64,000 bases of DNA from NCBI GenBank assembly GCA_026874595.1, contig CM049314.1:52559812-52623811 (forward strand), read 5' to 3'. Position numbers and translations under genes: made by a program. This stretch comes from Sipunculus nudus (Eukaryota > Annelida > Sipuncula > Golfingiida > Sipunculidae). Below are positions 1 through 13,489 of the stretch, piece by piece; within the stretch, counting starts at the first letter, position 1; the number at the start of each line of letters is the position of its first letter. A model generated the notes under the pieces. The model worked only from the letters and a program-made list of their open reading frames with translations, searched no databases and had not been told where the DNA came from.

Positions 1-87
1 GCTCAGGGCAGTACATTAACAAATGTGAGTCTGGAGGTGAGACCAGGAGAGCTTGTAGCTGTCATTGGACCAGTGGGCTCAGGAAAG
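1..87 (+). CDS. ABCC4/MRP4-like transporter, exon a (NBD1 Walker A), partial
   Basis: This is the 5'-most visible exon of a full-length ABCC-family transporter, a membrane pump that uses ATP to export organic anions. Frame 1 is open for 29 codons and ends in the Walker A P-loop GPVGSGK, which binds ATP phosphates. It is followed directly by a GTAGGA donor at 88. The beta-strand before the P-loop (LTNVSLEVRPGELVAVIG) is typical of NBD1 in ABCC proteins. The exon starts at or before base 1, so its acceptor is not seen. The phase at the donor is 0 and the next exon continues with SSLLMALLGELP, as expected after a P-loop lysine. ABCC4 is the best match by memory of the family; another short ABCC cannot be excluded. 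Confidence 0.88.
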
Positions 88-586
88 GTAGGAACAAGAA
101 ATAACGAGAACAGGGTTATGGTGAAAAGAAAGTAAAACCATGTTAAATATGGAAGCGTAAAAGAGGAACAGTTCTAGCATGGAGTATCAGGTCCACCCAG
201 CTAGATCAACCAGAACATAGCCTTCCACTAAGCCAAAACTTTTAGGTGAATTATTTACAAGGTGCAGCATGAATGGATAAATTGGTCAGTACACAAAATA
301 ATAAAGTGGCAGTATTTACCTGTAACAAAACATTGTTAATCAGTAGCTGTTGCCATACCTACCTGTAACAAATCTATGTTAACCAGAAGCTTTTGTTTTA
401 TTTACCTGTAACAAAATCAAAACCCCATGTGGCAATAGCCCACAGTTTCATGTCAGGTTACCCAGTTCAGCATGTATAGAAGTAGATCTAACTTCCATAA
501 GGAATAAGCTAAGATTATCATTAGGTGTGAGAATTGGTTTGTATTCCTGCCAGCTGTGAAATTTAATGATTCTGTGTTTTTTCCAG
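88..586 (+). other. Intron a-b
   Basis: This intron has a GTAGGA donor and a TTTTTTCCAG acceptor. Around 315-420 a degenerate unit of about 43 bp beginning ACCTGTAACAAA occurs two and a half times. Nothing else is recognised. Confidence 0.75.
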
Positions 587-778
587 TCTTCATTACTCAT
601 GGCTCTCCTAGGAGAACTACCATTGACCAGCGGCAGTGTCAAGGTCATAGGTAAGGTCGGTTACGCAGCACAGCAGCCGTGGGTGTTCTCTGCCTCGGTA
701 CGACAAAACATCATATTTGGATTACCTTTTGATCCCAAGAAGTACCAGCGTGTCATCAAGGCAGCAGCTTTGACAAAG
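587..778 (+). CDS. ABCC4/MRP4-like transporter, exon b (NBD1 Q-loop)
   Basis: This exon of 64 codons is phase 0 at both ends. It completes the P-loop helix (SSLLMALLGELP) and carries the Q-loop region YAAQQPWVFSASVRQNIIFG, the glutamine that couples ATP binding to the membrane domain. The segment ends FDPKKYQRVIKAAALTK, the usual helical subdomain of ABCC NBD1. The acceptor TTTTTTCCAG precedes it and the donor GTAACC follows at 779. The open frame reads on a few codons past the donor, but similarity to ABCC proteins stops exactly at the splice site. The next exon continues in phase with [11 protein letters not shown]. Confidence 0.92.
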
Positions 779-1510
779 GTAACCTTGGACAATCTAGGTT
801 TATATATATACATATAGATGTATGTACATGCACATGATGAACTTATTCATTTAGAGTAAAAAATGACAAACTGATGTGTATGAAAAATCTTAGATGCTAC
901 TTGGCTATACCTAATCATAATGAAATTACAGAATGTAAGAAAGTGGCCCCACCCACCAAAGACATAAATAATGTGAATTTACATGACCTCTTGACCATAA
1001 TAACAACCCATTTGGACTTGTGTTATTTCTTAATACAATAAATACTTATTAGACTTAGTTTATGCTCAATTGAAAATGAACAATTAAAATTTTTTACAGT
1101 ATTTTATTTCAGTTAATAAATTAAATTTGAATTATTATTCAACAGCTCATCTCCACTTTCTTCCTTATTCTCTATGTTACAGGCTTTCATAAATTCCCAG
1201 TGGATATTTCAAATACTTTCACATAGTTGAAATACAGATAGTTTTACAAATATTTGATCATGAAAGGCTCCTGCATCTTTGATGCACATGTAGTATTTGT
1301 CTTGCATTTATATATTTAGTATTTTATTATCACCAAATAACAAGGCCATTTCCTCATAGTTTTTTAAATGCTAATTTGTAAAAAAATAGAAATAATAACA
1401 ATTTGCATTTGCTTAAATTTTTCAAAGTTCAGCTGAGCGTCCTGGCCCATTTGTCCCTTCGTCTGCTGTTTATTTCATATATTTAAACCTCAGAAAAGTT
1501 GGTACCTCCT
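779..1510 (+). other. Intron b-c, 5' part
   Basis: This is AT-rich intron sequence. A short stretch at about 1426-1462 (CAGCTGAGCGTCCTGGCCC) resembles a degraded family-B 3' end. Nothing coding is seen. Confidence 0.6.
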
Positions 1511-4500
1511 TTTTAGCTCAGCTGACTGAAAGTCATCTGAGCTTTAGCCATCACTCTTTGTCCATCTGTCTGTCTCTCCATTAACAGGGCAAAACTAGTA
1601 CCGTAAAAGTCGTTGCAGAAGTTGCATCCTTATTACAAGTGGCACCCTGACTTTTAGGATCCCCCTGGGGAATAGCCGTTCAAGTTTAGTTTCAGGAAAA
1701 GTCCATAATATAGGTCGCACCCCGACTTCAGAGGCATCCAAACCTCCTGATACTTATGGAATTTAAGTATCATTCCTTGTGGTGCAAGACTACAACCAAC
1801 GTCCCCGTAGTATTTATGTGGTTTGTAAACTAGATTAACCATTTAAACATAAAAATTATTTGACAGCTTTAATACAATTCTTATATTTAAGGAATAACAA
1901 CAGAATCATAACATATAAAGTTAAATTCAAAAGGTTCAATTGTCAGGTAAGATTTGTAACAGTGCCAGAGCACTGTGAAATGATGTCATTATTGACGTTT
2001 CTTACTAGCTTAAGTAACATTAGAATGCAAATATTAAGTTAAATCACTGTATTAATAAACTAATGTCTGAGGAAAATTTTTATCACAATCGAGCAACTCT
2101 TTACATTGTTAAAGATCGTCAAAAGTACGGTCGATTCATAGACTATGATTATTTTGTGCACGTGTGACGAGTCCCAATCCGTGGCATTGGGCATGATTTT
2201 AACTGACTAAAGACAACTGAAGGATGGAAAGAATAATTTAGTTTGAATTTATTCACCTAATTTCTGAAATGGGCTCTAAAACTGAATTTAGTTACCCTTG
2301 AATTAATTGTTACCACCTAGCATCAAGGCGCGGCACATGCACGGTATTACTGAAATCACGGAAATATGTCAGTCAACAAGGGGATAATGAACGCTTTATT
2401 GACCGGTCAGTTAATGTAAAATAAACATAATTGAATTAACAGGTATTATATTTACTGAGACTAACGATTTTTTCCTTTGATAATATCTGGAAACACCAAT
2501 TTCCATCGTTATTAGTGATTATATTCAAATGGCTTGGATGTATGGCAAAATCAGCCGTGTTGAACCAGATCCTTCATGACACAAAACGAAGCGGGTTCCT
2601 GTTGAATTCAGGTACATATGTGGCATTATAAGTAAATAAAATATATACCTTTATGGTGTTTGTTATTTCATTGTATTGATTTAAGTGTCTTCATTAAAAA
2701 AAATCACGAATACGCAAACGCATGATTGACCGTAATGCATGTGTGCCACCAAATTGGTGACTGGGCATACGATCGTCCTGAGAGAGACACGGCTGGGTAA
2801 CACATGAAGCAAATATACAGCTCACGTGAAATGTTATAACATTCCAATGTATTATAACATCCAATACGCTTGAAAACCAGGAGATGGTGAGAGTGACCTG
2901 ATGGTTCTTAATGTGGGAGTTAACTGTGGATATCAGTCACGGAAGGCTTAGTTGACCTGGGGATGTAAAGGTCATTGCACGGGTGACCCGGCTTGAACTT
3001 TCGCTACACAGCTTCAAAGGTCAGCGATCAACCGGGCATGCAAAAGAATTCACGACGTGTCTGTAGTGGATCAGGCTTGAATGTGACGCAACTTTACATG
3101 TATAAACGGATATGAAACCGCTAGTTTTTCATAATGACATGCATACCCATAAAGATTAAACGGATAAAAAATGTTCATCAAAGAGTGGCAGACTGGCATA
3201 TGCGTCAAATTGACTCATGATATAACGGTAACGCAGATTAGGAAGAGTCACTTGAATTGTGACTTGTCAGAAAGGGTAGACCTTGAACTGATCAAATTTA
3301 TAATTTGCATTTAATATTAATTAAATGAAAATCCTGTCAGTATACTAAATATAAGGCAGTTTTTTTTATAAGAGATGGGGAAAAAAGGGTAAATTATTGG
3401 GGAAAGATGTTTCACAAAGCACTGGTTAAAGGTTTTGCCGATTAACGCTCAACTGATGTCGTTCCATGTACCGGGAAAGCTGAAAGAAACGTATAACAAG
3501 TCAAACCCCAACTTTGCTAGAAAATTCTAGTTTTTAGAATTTGATTTCCTAGTACAAGTCACAACTTCTGCAACTACTTTAATGGTAACCACTGATACTA
3601 GAAACTTCTAACTGTAAATCCAAGGAGGTTTATAAAAAATCTCCTTGGAAACCTGAAATCAGGTCACTGTGACCTATATCCTTCAGGCTATGGGGCTCAT
3701 AAGTACCCCCCCCCCCCCCAGAATAGTAAAAAATTGGATACAAAGCTCCAATATATGAATAACTAATGCATTAATTGCCATACTTTCCATACTTATTAAT
3801 CAATGGTGTTCCATCATTCTCTGAAGACTGGTGGTGCCACCTGTACTTTTTCTAATTTATACACACTTTTTTTCTCTATTTTTGAAACCTTCAGATGAAG
3901 CAGTTTGTCAGGGCACAAATCTTAATGATGTGACACAGAAATTTTTAACTGTACATCCAAAGAGGTCCTAGACAAATCTCCTTGGAAACCTGAAATTAGG
4001 TCATGGTGAGCTATATTTTGTGAACTACAGGCTGAAAACATGATTTTGAGCACCCAGTCAGTCAGATGAGGCACATATTGTATCTGCTAGACTTAGAATC
4101 TTCTAACATGACATTCAGGCAGGCCCTTGGTAATTCTGCATGGAAACCTGCAATTAGGTCATGGAGACCTATATTTTATGAACTACAGGCCATAAGCATG
4201 ATTTTTTGCACCCTGAAAATCAGATTGGCACAAATTGTATCTGCCAACTCTTGCTAGAATGTTCCAATGTAATATGAGGAAAGTCTTGGGCAATCTCTAT
4301 GGACACCTTAAATTAGGTTATGGTGACCTATATTACTGTCCAAAAACATTTAAGCAGTCAGACAGGCTACAAAACTTTACTGTTGGACCTAGAATCTTCT
4401 GTCTTTACATCCAGTGATGTCCTTCAGAAATGTAATTTTTTACCCAGCTGACTGCATACAAAAAGGCTAGATTTCATGGGAATGGCTCTATATATTAGCA

Positions 4501-4665
4501 TGAAACTTTTTCTTCTCTTTTTATTTCGAAGAACTTTAATAGCTACAGATAAATGCGGGTACCACCTATAACATTTTTTTTTTTTACAAAAATCAGATTA
4601 TAAAATCCCTTCTGTGAAAGTCTTCCTAGTCAGCTGAGCGTCATGACCCATGGATCACTTATTTT
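1511..4665 (+). mobile_element. Helitron/HINE-like element, family B copy 1 (probably composite)
   Basis: The left end is TTTTAGCTCAGCTGACT at 1511-1527. The right end is AGTCAGCTGAGC at 4628-4639, an inverted copy of the left 12 bp, followed by a short hairpin (TGACCCA/TGGATCA) and CTTATTT. Interior modules shared with other copies include GGTGGTGCCACCTG near 3831 and several copies of CTCCTTGGAAACCTGAAAT (3640-4160). Bases 1860-3480 do not match the other B copies and may be a nested insertion or a captured segment. No transposase or helicase reading frame is visible, so the element would be non-autonomous. Assignment to the Helitron/Helentron group is inference from end structure. Confidence 0.55.
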
Positions 4666-6316
<1,651 letters not shown>

Positions 6317-6512
6317 GGCAAATATATATTATGGCACATTTAACTAAGTCATTTTAAGATTTCACAAAATATTTCACAACATCTTTATTGTATATTGCTT
6401 CATAGTTAAGCTGACTGCCAAGTTTTTGCCAATATTTAAAACAATTTCTGTTATGTTTTATGTGTAGAGACAATTTTTTCTTCATGGGTCAGTGTATGGT
6501 TATATTTGACAG

Positions 6513-6609
6513 GTGTATATGTGGAGTGCTGAAGGACAAGCCTGTGATCTTGGTGACCCATCAGCTCCAGTACCTACAGGCAGCAGACAAGATACTCATA
6601 ATGAAAGAG
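6513..6609 (+). CDS. ABCC4/MRP4-like transporter, exon d (NBD1 H-loop)
   Basis: The 97-bp exon completes the split lysine codon with its first base and encodes [21 protein letters not shown], then [11 protein letters not shown]. The histidine in VTHQLQYL is the H-loop (switch) residue that senses the ATP gamma-phosphate. The acceptor is TTTGACAG and the donor is GAG|GTACAA. The donor lacks a +5 G, so it is fairly weak. The last 22 exon bases and the donor form the first unit of a 39-bp tandem array that fills the next 6 kb. The next coding exon lies 14.8 kb away, in phase 0. Confidence 0.93.
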
Positions 6610-9411
6610 GTACAATAAACGTGTAACAAAATACTCATAATGAAAGAGGTACAATAAACATGTTACAAAATACTCATAATGAAAGAGGTACAACAAACAT
6701 GTTACATAATACTCATAATGAAAGAGGTGCAATAAATATGTTCTGACTCTACAAAATACTCATAATGAAAGAGATACAATACAGTGTAACAAAATACTCA
6801 TAATGAAAGAGGTACAATAAATGTGTTACAAAATACTGTTACAAGATACTCAAAACGAAAGAGGTACAATAAACGTTACAAAATACTCAAAAAGAAAGAG
6901 GTACAATAAATGTGTTACAAAATACTCATAATGAAAGAGGTACAATAAATGTGTTACAAAATACTTATAATGAAAGAGGTGCAATAAATAGTTCTGACTC
7001 TACAAAATACTCATAATGAAAGAGGTACAATAAACATGTTACAAAATACTCATAATGAAAGTGGTACAATAAACGTGTTACAAAATACTTATAATGAAAG
7101 AGGTAGAATAAACGTGTTACAAAATACTCATAATGAAAGAGGTACAATAAATGTGTTACAAAATACTCATAATGAAAGAGGTACAACAATCATGTTACAA
7201 AATACTCATAATGAAAGAGGTACAATAAACGTGTAACAAAATACTCATAATGAAAGAGGTACAATAAACATGTTACAAAATACTCATAATGAAAGAGGTA
7301 CAACAAACATGTTACATAATACTCATAATGAAAGAGGTGCAATAAATATGTTCTGACTCTACAAAATACTCATAATGAAAGAGATACAATACAGTGTAAC
7401 AAAATACTCATAATGAAAGAGGTACAATAAATGTGTTACAAAATACTGTTACAAGATACTCAAAACGAAAGAGGTACAATAAACGTTACAAAATACTCAA
7501 AAAGAAAGAGGTACAATAAATGTGTTACAAAATACTCATAATGAAAGAGGTACAATAAATGTGTTACAAAATACTTATAATGAAAGAGGTGCAATAAATA
7601 GTTCTGACTCTACAAAATACTCATAATGAAAGAGGTACAATAAACATGTTACAAAATACTCATAATGAAAGTGGTACAATAAACGTGTTACAAAATACTT
7701 ATAATGAAAGAGGTAGAATAAACGTGTTACAAAATACTCATAATGAAAGAGGTACAATAAATGTGTTACAAAATACTCATAATGAAAGAGGTACAACAAT
7801 CATGTTACAAAATACTCATAATGAAAGAGGTACAATAAACGTGTTACAAAATACTCATAATGAAAGAGGTACAATAAATGTGTTACAAAATACTTAAAAT
7901 GAAAGAGGAACAATTAATGTGTTACAAAATACTCAAAACGAAAGAGGTACAATAAACATGTTACAAAATACTCATAATGAAAGAGGTACAATAAATGTGT
8001 TACAAAATACTTATAATGAAAGAGGTGCAATAAATAGTTCTGACTCTACAAAATACTCATAATGAAAGAGGTACAATAAACATGTTACAAAATACTCATA
8101 ATGAAAGTGGTACAATAAACGTGTTACAAAATACTTATAATGAAAGAGGTAGAATAAACGTGTTACAAAATACTCATAATGAAAGAGGTACAATAAATGT
8201 GTTACAAAATACTTATTATAAAAGAGGTACAACAAATGTGTTACAAAATACTCAACAAAAGAGGTACAACAATCATGTCACAAAATACTCATAATGAAAG
8301 AGGTGCAATAAATATGTTCTGACTCTACAAAATACTCATAATGAAAGAGGTACAATAAACATGTTACAAAATACTCATAATGAAATAGGTACAATAAACG
8401 TGTTACAAAATACTCATAATGAAAGAGGTGCAATAAATATGTTCTGACTCTACAAAATACTCATAATGAAAGAGATACAATAAATGTGTTACAAAATACT
8501 CATAATGAAAGAGGTACAATAAATGTGTTGCAAAATACTTATAATGAAAAAGGAACAATTAATGTGTTACAAAATACTCAAAAAGAAAGAGGTACAATAA
8601 ACATGTTACAAAATTCTCAAAACAAAAGAGGTACAATAAACGTGTTACAAAATACTCAAAACTAAAGAGGTACAACAAACATGTTACAAAATACTCATAA
8701 TGAAAGAGGTGCAATAAATATGTTCTGACTCTACAAAATTCTCATAATGAAAGAGATACAATAAACGTGTTACAAAATACTCATAATGAAAGAGGTACAA
8801 TAAATGTGTCACAAAATACTTATAATGATAGAGGAATAATTAATGTGTTACAAAATACTCAAAACGATAGAGGTACAATAAACATGTTACAAAATACTCA
8901 AGACGAAAGAGGTACAATAAACGTTACAAAATACTCAAAAAGAAAGAGGTACAATAAAAATGTTACAAAATACTCATAATGAAAGAGGTACAATAAATGT
9001 GTTACAAAATACTCATAATGAAAGAGGTGGAAAAAAATATGTTCTGACTCTACAAAATACTCATAATGAAAGAGGTACAATAAATGTGTTACAAAATACT
9101 CATAATGAAAGTGGTACACTAAACATGTTACAAAATACTTATAATGAAAGAGGTAGAATAAACGTGTTACAAAATACTCATAATGAAAGAGGTACAATAA
9201 ATGTGTTACAAAATACTTATTATAAAAGAGGTGCAATAAATGTGTTACAAAATACTCATAATGAAAGAGGTGCAAAGAGTATGTTCTGACTCTACAAAAT
9301 ACTCATAATGAAAGAGGAACAATTAATGTGTTACAAAATACTCAAAACAAAAGAGGTACAATAAACATGTTACAAAATTCTCAAAACGAAAGAGGTACAA
9401 TAAACGTGTTT
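6588..9411 (+). repeat. 39-bp minisatellite seeded by the exon d donor, left part
   Basis: The unit joins ACAAAATACTCATAATGAAA and GAGGTACAATAAACGTGTT (39 bp), about 70 copies here. The first unit is the real exon end and donor, with ACAAGATACTC in place of ACAAAATACTC. A variant with a TTCTGACTCTACAAAATACT join recurs at intervals and marks higher-order blocks. As 39 is divisible by three, both strands show long false reading frames with a 13-residue period. The array is split by a retrotransposon at 9412. Confidence 0.95.
9399..9411 (+). repeat. Target-site duplication, left copy
   Basis: The 13-bp sequence AATAAACGTGTTT is repeated at 10879-10891 after the poly-A-like tail of the retrotransposon. 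Because the target is a tandem repeat, the duplication is supported less by sequence than by its exact position next to the tail. Confidence 0.7.
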
Positions 9412-10878
9412 CCAAAATGGAAGCATTAAAAATTGGATGGATTAAAAGATTTGTCTCGGGACAAACAGATGAGGGATGGAGACAAATAGTCAATGTTCAG
9501 TTAAAAAAATTAGGACCCCTTATATTCCAATGTAATTTAAAATCTGATGATTTTCGCCATTTTAGCAATACATGTCATCCATTTTGGAGAGAGGTACTCA
9601 ACATTTGGGGCAAATATAACTTTAAACATGTAAATACTTGTGCTGAAATTCTAAATGAAATATTATTTTTCAACTCTCATATAAAAGTTGGTAACAAAAT
9701 AGTTTATAATAAAACTTTGCATATAGCTGGAATAACAAGTATAAAAGATATCACAAAGTATAATGGAGAAAAATATGTCTTCCTGTCCCACAGAGAATTA
9801 ACAGATAAAACTTAAGTAAATATCAAGAAAATGCAATACATGAGTATAGTGGATGCAATCCCATTAAGTTGGAAGAAAGAATTGGTAACAGATAAAATAA
9901 CAAAAACAGTCTATAATTCAAATTTAGAAATAGTTAAGAAAATGAAAAAAGTAACAAACACAATATATAAAGAATTAATACTCAAGATATATACAGAACC
10001 TTCAAAAGTTGTAGAAAAATGGAACAGAGATATGCAAGGAGATTATCAAGAAATAGTATTTGAAGCATTTCAGAATATTAAAAAAATAACCATATCAGAA
10101 GAACTGAGAATGTTCCAGTTTAAACTACTTCATAGATGTATTGCTTTGAACCCATTTTTTTTTATCATTGGAAAAAAGGAAACAACACTTTGCACCTTCT
10201 GCAATTCTGAAAAAGAAACATTGTTACATCTTTTTTATCATTGTAGAGAAACTAAAAAGATAATATTTCAAGTAAAAAATTGGTTATCAACTCTACATAA
10301 CGGGATAAATGAAGAGATGTTTGATATAAAATCTGTTATATTCAACACAACAAAAAATAGCCTGATTGATATGCTACTTCTGTTAACAAAAAAATTTATA
10401 TACAATTGCAAATGCAACAAGACAATGCCAACAAACATTAGTTTCAAAATATACGTAGAACAAGTTCATAATATAGAAAGGAATATTGCAAGGAAACGTG
10501 ATAAAATCAAGAGTCATATTGAAAAATGGGACAATATTCATATTATCTTTTAGAAACAAAAAAGAGTAAAAATAAATCTATTTTCTTTTCCTGTTTTATA
10601 TTTTTAGAACCCTTGTCAACACGTATATGTATGTATGCGTGTATATATATGAACAGGAGTATATATATGTGTATATGTATATATGTATCATTCTCAATTA
10701 AACACTGTAACTAACATCTGATTATAGATCTATGAGTTAAAAATATGTGATATAGAAACATACATGTTTTGCTTCATGTCCGTCTATGTGAATGTATTTG
10801 TATCTTTTCATATATGTCTATTTATATGTTCTTTTGTATCTGTTTATAAGTTGTTTCAATTAAAAAAAAAAATAAATA
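9412..10878 (+). mobile_element. 5'-truncated L1/Tx1-like non-LTR retrotransposon
   Basis: This insertion of about 1.47 kb interrupts the 39-bp array. It carries only the C-terminal part of an ORF2-type protein, then about 300 bp of AT-rich 3' UTR with a TATG/TATA-rich stretch (10620-10690), and an A-rich tail with AATAAATAAATAA. A 13-bp target duplication flanks it. The 5' truncation, A-rich tail and short duplication are standard products of target-primed reverse transcription. The reverse transcriptase and endonuclease domains are missing, so it is a dead copy. Confidence 0.85.
9417..10553 (+). pseudogene. Retrotransposon ORF2 C-terminal remnant with one stop
   Basis: Two open stretches, 9417-9815 and 9831-10553, lie in the same frame and are separated by one TAA at 9813-9815. 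The first part (WIKRFVSGQTDEGWRQIVN, then PFWREVLNIW) resembles the region downstream of the reverse transcriptase in L1/Tx1-type proteins. The second ends with a CCHC-type knuckle, CTFCNSEKETLLHLFYHC, near 10191-10244, as in many L1-like ORF2 tails. The methionine at 9417 is not a true start, since the element is 5'-truncated there. With one stop and little other damage visible, the copy looks fairly young. Confidence 0.8.
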
Positions 10879-10891
10879 AATAAACGTGTTT
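10879..10891 (+). repeat. Target-site duplication, right copy
   Basis: AATAAACGTGTTT directly follows the A-rich tail and matches 9399-9411. After it the 39-bp array resumes with CAAAATACTC. Confidence 0.7.
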
Positions 10892-12507
10892 CAAAATACT
10901 CAAAACAAAAGAGGTACAACAAACATGTTACAAAATACTCATAATGAAAGAGGTGCAATAAATATGTTCTGACTCTACAAAATACTCATAATGAAAGAGA
11001 TACAATAAACGTGTTACAAAATACTCATAATGAAAGAGGTAAAATAAATGTGTTACAAAATACTTATAATGATAGAGGAACAATTAATGTGTTACAAAAT
11101 AGTCAAAACAAAAGAGGTACAATAAACATGTTACAAAATACTCAAAAAGAAAGAGGTACAATAAACGTGTTACAAAATACTCATAATGAAAGAGGTACAA
11201 TAAATGTGTTACAAAATACTTATAATGAAAGAGGTACAATAAATGTGTTACAAAATACTCAAAACAAAAGAGGTACAATAAACATGTTACAAAATACTCA
11301 TAATGAAAGAGGTACAATAAATGTGTTACAAAATACTCATAATAAAATATGTACAATAAATGTGTTACAAAATACTTATAATGAAAGAGGTACAATAAAT
11401 GTGTTACAAAATACTCAAAACAAAAGAGGTACAATAAACATGTTACAAAATACTTATAATGAAAGAGGTAGAATAAATGTGTTACAAAATACTCATAATA
11501 AAATATGTACAATAAATGTGTTACAAAATACTTATAATGAAAGAGGTAGAATAAACGTGTACAAAATACTCATAATGAAAGTGGTACACTAAACATGTTA
11601 CAAAATACTTATAATGAAAGAGGTAGAATAAACGTGTTACAAAATACTCATAATGAAAGAGGTACAATAAATGTGTTACAAAATACTTATTATAAAAGAG
11701 GTGCAATAAATGTGTTACAAAATACTCAAAATGAAAGAGGTACAACAATCATGTTACAAAATACTCATAATGAAAGAGGTGCAATAAATATGTTCTGACT
11801 CTACAAAATACTCATAATGAAAGAGGAACAATTAATGTGTTACAAAATACTCAAAACGAAAGAGGTACAATAAACATGTTACAAAATTCTCAAAACGAAA
11901 GAGGTACAATAAACGTGTTTCAAAATACTCAAAACGAAAGAGGTACAACAAACATGTTACAAAATACTCATAATGAAAGAGGTGCAATAAATATGTTCTG
12001 ACTCTACAAAATACTCATAATGAAAGAGATACAATAAACATGTTACAAAATACTCATAATGAAAGAGGTAAAATAAATGTGTTACAAAATACTTATAATA
12101 ATAGAGGAACAATTAATGTGTTACAAAATACTCAAAACGAAAGAGGTACAATAAACATGTTACAAAATACTCAGAAAGAAAGAGGTACAATAAACGTGTT
12201 ACAAAATACTCATAATGAAAGAGGTACAATAAATGTGTTACAAAATACTTATAATGAAAGAGGTACAATAAATGTGTTACAAAATACTCAATACAAAAGA
12301 GGTACAATAAACATGTTACAAAATACTCATAATGAAAGAGGTACAATAAATGTGTTACAAAATACTCATAATAAAAAATGTACAATAAATGTGTTACAAA
12401 ATACTCATAATAAAAGAGGTACAATAAAGGTGTTACAAAATACTCTTAATAAAATATGTACAATAAATGTGTTACAAAATACTCATAATGAAAGAGGTAC
12501 AATAAAT
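10879..12507 (+). repeat. 39-bp minisatellite, right part
   Basis: About 42 further copies of the exon-d-derived unit continue after the retrotransposon. Copies near the right edge are more diverged, for example AATAAAATATGTACAATAAA at 11341 and 12450, where GAGGTACAA has become ATGTACAA and the donor GT remains. The array stops at AATGAAAGAGGTACAATAAA near 12507. Confidence 0.94.
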
Positions 12508-13489
12508 ACCGTAATGTCTACATTAGTTCCTATCCTTCATTAGTTCGCACACTCTAAATTTACTGAAACATATTTTTCTGTAATACATATATGAATTCGT
12601 ACACCAACATACTGTGCCGATATTAGCTATTGCCGGTGACCACTGGCGGTCCGTATGAACCATATATGTTGCTGTGATTAAAATGGCTTTGCCTGCCGAG
12701 ATGAATCAAATGTCGACGCTGTTCACCTGATAACAAGACATCTTTATGTCCTAGTGCGGGACAGTACCATGATCGGAACAATTTTATCAGATTTGCGACT
12801 TCATGTTTGTAAACATTTATCGGAATAATTTTATCAGATTTGCGACTTCATGTTTGTAAACAGGAAAAACTGTCACTTAACTGATACCGATGGGCCATCA
12901 TTGCTTCAGACTTGTTACAACATGAATGTGATTTGAACAATAGAACTCGAGGTAAAAAATGTGTTTTAATCGATAATATTTTGTTTACTTAATAATAGAA
13001 TAAGAAGGATTTGTAACTGGGACAAAAATCACATTAGTTGATGATCATATACTGGTAATCCACTCGGGACAAACCTCGCACGGACCACTGATCACAGGCA
13101 TGACCTGGTGCTGCAAGACATCAAAGGTTAAATGGAGATTGTCAGAGTGCTTTGAACCGCAGCTACAAAGGATATACCGCTGTCTTCTAGAGTTTTTATT
13201 TGATAAATCCCGGAAATGTCCTGACTCCACAAACTAAATTAAATACATGCATGGTGATCTTAGATAGCTGTATCCCAATAAGTTGTCCATTAACATAGGC
13301 ATGTGATCTGACAGTCTGCTCAGTGAGACTGATGATATTGACAGCTGAGACAAAAAGGATTAATTCCTGTGGAATTGTTATTATTCTTTTGTTTTTCAGC
13401 TTCAGCAACAGACAGCTTTACCACAAAATCTTGTACTTTGTTGTCCATAAAAATGTATTCTGGTTTCATTTTTTTAAATTATTTTGATT
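12508..13489 (+). other. Intron d-e, single-copy-like stretch
   Basis: No array or element ends are seen here. A segment of about 48 bp containing TTTTATCAGATTTGCGACTT is duplicated in tandem at 12775-12863. A short minus-strand open frame at 13045-13230 has CSCG and CEVC pairs but no recognisable domain. No exon of the transporter is found. Confidence 0.55.

Noticed and set aside
6965-12543. Many open frames with 13-residue repeats on both strands
   Set aside because: The 39-bp period is divisible by three and the unit lacks stops in some frames. They are intronic artefacts of the donor-derived array.
13045-13230. Short minus-strand frame with CSCG and CEVC
   Set aside because: 61 codons, no recognisable domain and no splice or expression evidence; too weak to call a gene.
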